Position numbers and translations under genes: made by a program. Of a stretch of DNA of 48,876 nt, positions 45,693-48,876 are shown piece after piece (position 1 is the stretch's first letter; every line of letters starts with the position of its first letter). The stretch is from contig NZ_BAEV01000017.1 in NCBI RefSeq assembly GCF_000246895.1, forward strand, positions 1 through 48,876. The letters are read 5' to 3'. The stretch comes from Clostridium arbusti SL206. GTDB lineage: Bacteria > Bacillota > Clostridia > Clostridiales > Clostridiaceae. The notes beneath the pieces were generated by a model. It did no database searches. It saw only the letters and a list, made by a program, of their open reading frames with translations, and was not told where the DNA came from.

Positions 45693-47192
45693 TTAATTTT
45701 GTAATTCCTTTATCATGTATGGAATTTTATTTAATATATCAGTAGCACTTACATTAAACATTTCTCTTGATAAAATTTCACCACAATAACCGTGTAAAAA
45801 AGCTCCCGTTATAGCAGCGGTCATAGGCTTTTGTCCTTGTGCTATGAAAGAAGTTATTATTCCGGTTAGACAATCTCCCATACCACCTGAAGCCATGGAA
45901 CTATTCCCTGTAGAGTTTACTACAGTTATGTTTCCATCTGTAATAATCGTATTATATCCTTTTAAAAGAAGAATAATATTATAGTCTTTAGCAAAGTCTC
46001 TTGCCACTTCCATCTTGTTTTCTTTTATGTAATCTATAGAAAAACCAGTAAGTCTAGCCATTTCTCCTAAATGAGGTGTTAACACTACAGGAACTTTAGC
46101 ATTTTTTAATAAAATAAGATTATTACTTAAAACATTTATTGCATCAGCATCTAATACTACAGGACAATGAACAATTTTAAGTATAGACTCAACAACTTTA
46201 AGTGTATTTACATTGTTACCCATACCTGGTCCTACTGCTATGCAATTACTATTGTTCAAAAGCTTATCTATTCCTTCACTATCCTTATTTGAAATGGTCA
46301 TGGCCTCTACAAGTTTAGATTTTAAAATAGGAAGTATATCCTCCTCACAACATAGTGTTATAAGTCCTGCTCCACTTTTTACAACTGCTTCTGTGCATAT
46401 ATAGGCCGCTCCTGTATAATTTTTAGAACCTGCAAAGATTAAAACTCTACCATAATCGCCTTTATGTGAATACTTATTTCTAGGTAGAACATACTTTTTA
46501 AACATATCTCTATCCGCAATAAAATTACCTTCATGATATTTATCTTCTACAAATTTTGGTATCCCTATTTTTTCAACTATAACCTGACCTGTATATTTTT
46601 CTGAGTCATAATTCAAAAATCCACTTTTATAAAGCCCTAAGGTTACAGTTTTATTGCTAACAACGCAATTCCCCATTTTATATCCATTATTGCTATCTAA
46701 TCCAGATGGAACATCTATGGCTAATATATAATTTGAATTTTCATTAATAACAGATATAACAAGAGTATGCATTCCCTTAACTTCTCTTGTTATGCCTGTC
46801 CCCAAAAGTGCATCTATAGTAATATTGGAGTCAATTACAGCATTTTTTAATAGCTCTATGTCTTCTGAACTGACAACGTTAATAATCTTTACTCCTATAT
46901 TTTTTAGAATAGTATAATTTGCTTTACATGACTCACTCATCTTATCTATAGTCCCTACAAGAAAAACTTTCACATCCTTGCCAAGTGCAACTAGATGTCT
47001 CCCTACAGCTAAACCATCTCCTCCATTGTTTCCAGATCCACAAATTATTGTAAAAGATTTATTATTTTTCAAATCTATATTCTTTATAATTTTTAAAGCT
47101 GCATTCTCCATCAAAATCAATTCTGAAATACCAATTTTATCTATACAATATCTATCAATACTCCGTATGACGTCACTTGACGCAAATTTCAA
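45693..47192 (-). CDS. nnr: Bifunctional NAD(P)H-hydrate epimerase/dehydratase
   Basis: A 499-residue metabolite-repair enzyme. The N-terminal YjeF domain epimerises damaged NAD(P)H hydrates (TIICGSGNNGGDGLAVGRHL; IDVPSGLDSNNG), and the C-terminal ribokinase-like domain dehydrates them with ADP (VLIFAGSKNYTGAAYICTEA; IAVGPGMGNN; VNSTGNSSMASGGMGDCLTG). The start is TTG at 47192, immediately after the acpS stop (TAATTG), with GAGGTG in the end of acpS as ribosome site; the two are translationally coupled. The acpS-nnr-lipoprotein-alr order is the usual one in Bacillota. Confidence 0.95.
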   Translation of the reverse strand: MKFASSDVIRSIDRYCIDKIGISELILMENAALKIIKNIDLKNNKSFTIICGSGNNGGDGLAVGRHLVALGKDVKVFLVGTIDKMSESCKANYTILKNIGVKIINVVSSEDIELLKNAVIDSNITIDALLGTGITREVKGMHTLVISVINENSNYILAIDVPSGLDSNNGYKMGNCVVSNKTVTLGLYKSGFLNYDSEKYTGQVIVEKIGIPKFVEDKYHEGNFIADRDMFKKYVLPRNKYSHKGDYGRVLIFAGSKNYTGAAYICTEAVVKSGAGLITLCCEEDILPILKSKLVEAMTISNKDSEGIDKLLNNSNCIAVGPGMGNNVNTLKVVESILKIVHCPVVLDADAINVLSNNLILLKNAKVPVVLTPHLGEMARLTGFSIDYIKENKMEVARDFAKDYNIILLLKGYNTIITDGNITVVNSTGNSSMASGGMGDCLTGIITSFIAQGQKPMTAAITGAFLHGYCGEILSREMFNVSATDILNKIPYMIKELQN

Positions 47193-47567
47193 TTAAATCA
47201 CCTCTATAACAGCATATGCTATTGCATTTTCTTTACTATGTGATATACTCAAATGTATTTTATATTGACCAAACTTATTTGCTATTTGTTTTGCCTTTCC
47301 CCTTAATACTACCACTGGTTTACCGTTAGCATTTCTATCTATTTCTATGTCTCGAATACTAAACTGCATAAATCCTGTACCTAAAGCCTTTGATATAGCT
47401 TCTTTAGCCGCAAACCTTCCTGCTGCATATTCTGGTCTAAAATTCCTGCTTTTTAAATATTCAATTTCATTTTCAGTATATACTCTTTCTAAAAATAATG
47501 AGTTTTTCTCTATAGCTTCCTTTATTCTATTTATTTCCACTATATCTATACCTACTCCTACTATCAT
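47193..47567 (-). CDS. acpS: Holo-[acyl-carrier-protein] synthase
   Basis: A 124-residue phosphopantetheinyl transferase that charges acyl carrier protein with the coenzyme A arm for fatty acid synthesis. The two family motifs are present: GVGIDIVEINRIKEAI with the Mg-binding aspartate at residue 8, and AAGRFAAKEAISKALGTGF with the second acidic ligand (E58). The C-terminal HLSISHSKENAIAYAVIEV is also typical. GGAGG precedes the ATG. It is the first gene of an apparent acpS-nnr unit. Confidence 0.97.
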   Translation of the reverse strand: MIVGVGIDIVEINRIKEAIEKNSLFLERVYTENEIEYLKSRNFRPEYAAGRFAAKEAISKALGTGFMQFSIRDIEIDRNANGKPVVVLRGKAKQIANKFGQYKIHLSISHSKENAIAYAVIEVI

Positions 47568-47755
47568 ATAATAGCCTCCATTTACATCATATTGTTACTT
47601 GTACAAAAGTTTTATTAATTCAATTCCAAAATCATATTATATATATTTATTATAATATATGTGGCAAGCTATAATAAAGTTATCATTTTCAAAAGTAATA
47701 ATCAATAGTTTTAACTTGACTAAAAACCGTCTTTAATTCTAAAATCTATGTATTA

Positions 47756-47913
47756 GGCATATGAAAATAAATAACAAGTGAAAGATGCGACGTATATTTT
47801 GAATTATACAAGGAAACAGGTTCTGATGATAGTGGTGCTATCAGAAGGTTCTGTTAACGTAGTATAATTCAAAATAGACTAGTATACTGACTTGTTATTT
47901 ATTTGAAGATGCC
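47756..47913 (+). mobile_element. GGC-TWA element, full copy 6
   Basis: 158 bp between TTA direct repeats (47753-47755 and 47914-47916). Inner stem GAATTATAC/GTATAATTC is perfect. Almost identical to copy 1 throughout, suggesting recent spread. It lies between the DUF6514-like gene and acpS. Confidence 0.92.
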
Positions 47914-47944
47914 TTATAAAAAACAAAAGAGAGGTCTCCCTCTC

Positions 47945-48298
47945 CTAACCTATAGAAATGCCCTTAAGTACATCATCAAAATCAGAAATATATTCATCAA
48001 CATATTCACCTAGAATTTCAATTGAGTTTATAGGAGAAACGTCATTATCATATAATAATTTTGTTAATTCCTGTACTTTATATCTTTGTGGACTTATGTT
48101 GTATACACTATCTCTCTCTAAATTAATGGTTTTACCATTTATTATATCTTGTCTCTCAATTTCAATACCATAAGATTGAACTTCGCTATTAACACCATAA
48201 TCATATAGCATAATATTAGATTTTGTTATCCTATACTCATATTTATATTCAGTTTCACCATTCATTATTGATTTACTAAAAGTATCAACTATATTCAT
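47945..48298 (-). CDS. DUF6514-like small protein
   Basis: A 117-residue acidic, soluble protein (MNIVDTFSKSIMNGETEYKY; ITKSNIMLYDYGVNSEVQSY; YKVQELTKLLYDNDVSPINS; VDEYISDFDDVLKG). It resembles a small family of unknown function seen in clostridia; I place it there from overall pattern with moderate confidence. The start at 48298 follows GGGGGGA; a frame five codons longer overlaps that site. There is no signal peptide or membrane helix. It is bracketed by two full GGC-TWA elements in opposite orientation, at 47756-47913 and 48321-48477. Confidence 0.75.
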   Translation of the reverse strand: MNIVDTFSKSIMNGETEYKYEYRITKSNIMLYDYGVNSEVQSYGIEIERQDIINGKTINLERDSVYNISPQRYKVQELTKLLYDNDVSPINSIEILGEYVDEYISDFDDVLKGISIG

Positions 48299-48320
48299 TA
48301 CAAATCCCCCCACTACTTAA

Positions 48321-48477
48321 GGCCGCGTAAATAAATAACTAGTTAGTATATTAGTCTATTTTAAATCATACTCGGTTAACAGAACCTTCTGACAATACCA
48401 CTATCAGAAGAATCTGTTTCTTTGTATGATTCAAAATATACGTTCTATCTTTGACTTGATATTTATTTTCACATGCC
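48321..48477 (-). mobile_element. GGC-TWA element, full copy 7
   Basis: 157 bp between TAA direct repeats (48318-48320 and 48478-48480). The left end has drifted (GGCCGCGTAAATAAATAACT); inner stem on the minus strand GAATCATAC/GTATGATTT has one mismatch. The AACAGAACCTTCTGA centre is like copies 1, 5 and 6 though inverted relative to them. It lies upstream of the DUF6514-like gene. Confidence 0.88.
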
Positions 48478-48659
48478 TAACTACTTATTAAAGCTATACT
48501 AACACTGCTAATTAAAGAAAAGTGTCAGTTTATGTTATGGTGGGATAATTATTTATCCTTTAAAAGTGACATCATTATTATAAATATTTCTTTAAAACTA
48601 ATATAACTAGACTAATCATTTTGTATTCTGTAATTATTTCAATAACTATTTGTCGATTT

Positions 48660-48876
48660 TTATATATTTCCATCACATATTTTTTTGAAATATCCTAATA
48701 AGATTTTATCCTCAATTCCTATATAATTACATATATCTTCCAATATAAGGATGCTTATTATTATAATAGAAATATCTTTTCCCCTATAATTATTAAATTC
48801 ATATCTATTCTTATATTCATTTAAAATGCTCTTATTATATTTTATCTCCCTGTATATTTCCTCTAAAACTTTTATA
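48660..48876 (-). CDS. Unrecognised gene, C-terminal 71 residues (cut by window edge)
   Basis: An open frame of 71 codons comes in from the right edge and stops with TAA at 48660-48662. It reads KVLEEIYREIKYNKSILNEY, KNRYEFNNYRGKDISIIIIS, ILILEDICNYIGIEDKILLG, YFKKICDGNI. There is a predicted helical, charged character with one short hydrophobic patch (SIIIISILIL). I cannot name a family. Support is only the absence of stops and normal codon use for this AT-rich genome. The gap to the next gene holds the copy 7 element and otherwise nothing I can see. Confidence 0.5.
   Translation of the reverse strand, partial: IKVLEEIYREIKYNKSILNEYKNRYEFNNYRGKDISIIIISILILEDICNYIGIEDKILLGYFKKICDGNI

Noticed and set aside
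8640-48477. GGC-TWA elements as a CRISPR array, riboswitch or attenuator
   Set aside because: Copies are dispersed, occur in both orientations, and carry target duplications; there is no regular spacer pattern or fixed position relative to one class of gene.

Overview
This window looks like the chromosome of a low-GC Clostridium sensu stricto (Bacillota). The evidence is the AT-rich composition, AGGAGG-type ribosome binding sites, and gene orders that recur in clostridia and bacilli: pyk-pfkA-dnaE, rapZ-yvcK-whiA, uvrBA, ftsEX-ctpB-minJ and acpS-nnr-lipoprotein-alr-mazEF. With the single exception of one possible small ORF, every gene is on the minus strand, so transcription runs right to left. 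No rRNA, tRNA or CRISPR array was seen.

Positions 1 to about 4,320 form a visibly more GC-rich redox cluster: a LysR regulator, an iron-containing alcohol dehydrogenase, an iron-sulfur flavoprotein-like reductase, an aldo/keto reductase and an MFS exporter cut by the window edge. It looks horizontally acquired. From about 4,400 to 6,400 lies a graveyard of mobile DNA: a serine recombinase stump, an unrecognised gene broken by two in-frame TAA codons, and an IS transposase stump.

From 6,594 rightward the sequence is core chromosome. 6.6-20.5 kb holds an rRNA methyltransferase, a DUF1540 protein, pyruvate kinase, phosphofructokinase, DNA polymerase III alpha, a CBS/DRTGG regulator, WhiA, YvcK and RapZ. 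21-34 kb holds a PanE-like reductase, MurB, UvrC, a membrane hydrolase, an elongation/division pair (transpeptidase and FtsW/RodA), an FHA protein, and UvrA and UvrB behind a promoter carrying a LexA box. 34-39 kb holds MinJ-like, CtpB-like, FtsX and FtsE. 39-48.9 kb holds YitT, a split transketolase, MazEF, alanine racemase, a GerS/YdcC-like lipoprotein, Nnr, AcpS, a DUF6514-like protein and a partial unknown gene.

The most notable find is a family of about 157-158 bp elements, called here the GGC-TWA element. It has seven full copies, two internally deleted copies that keep both ends, and four fragments, all between 8.6 and 48.5 kb and all in gaps between co-directional genes. Ends are imperfect inverted repeats (GGCATATNNAAATAAATAA). 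All nine copies with two ends are flanked by a perfect 3-bp direct repeat, TTA in seven and TAA in two, which is the signature of transposition into TWA. The inner stem carries compensatory base changes between copies, so the hairpin fold appears conserved. One copy supplies the last codons and stop of uvrC, and a fragment supplies the stop of uvrB. This is a non-autonomous, MITE-like family whose helper transposase is not in the window. A second, unrelated structured intergenic segment sits upstream of rapZ.
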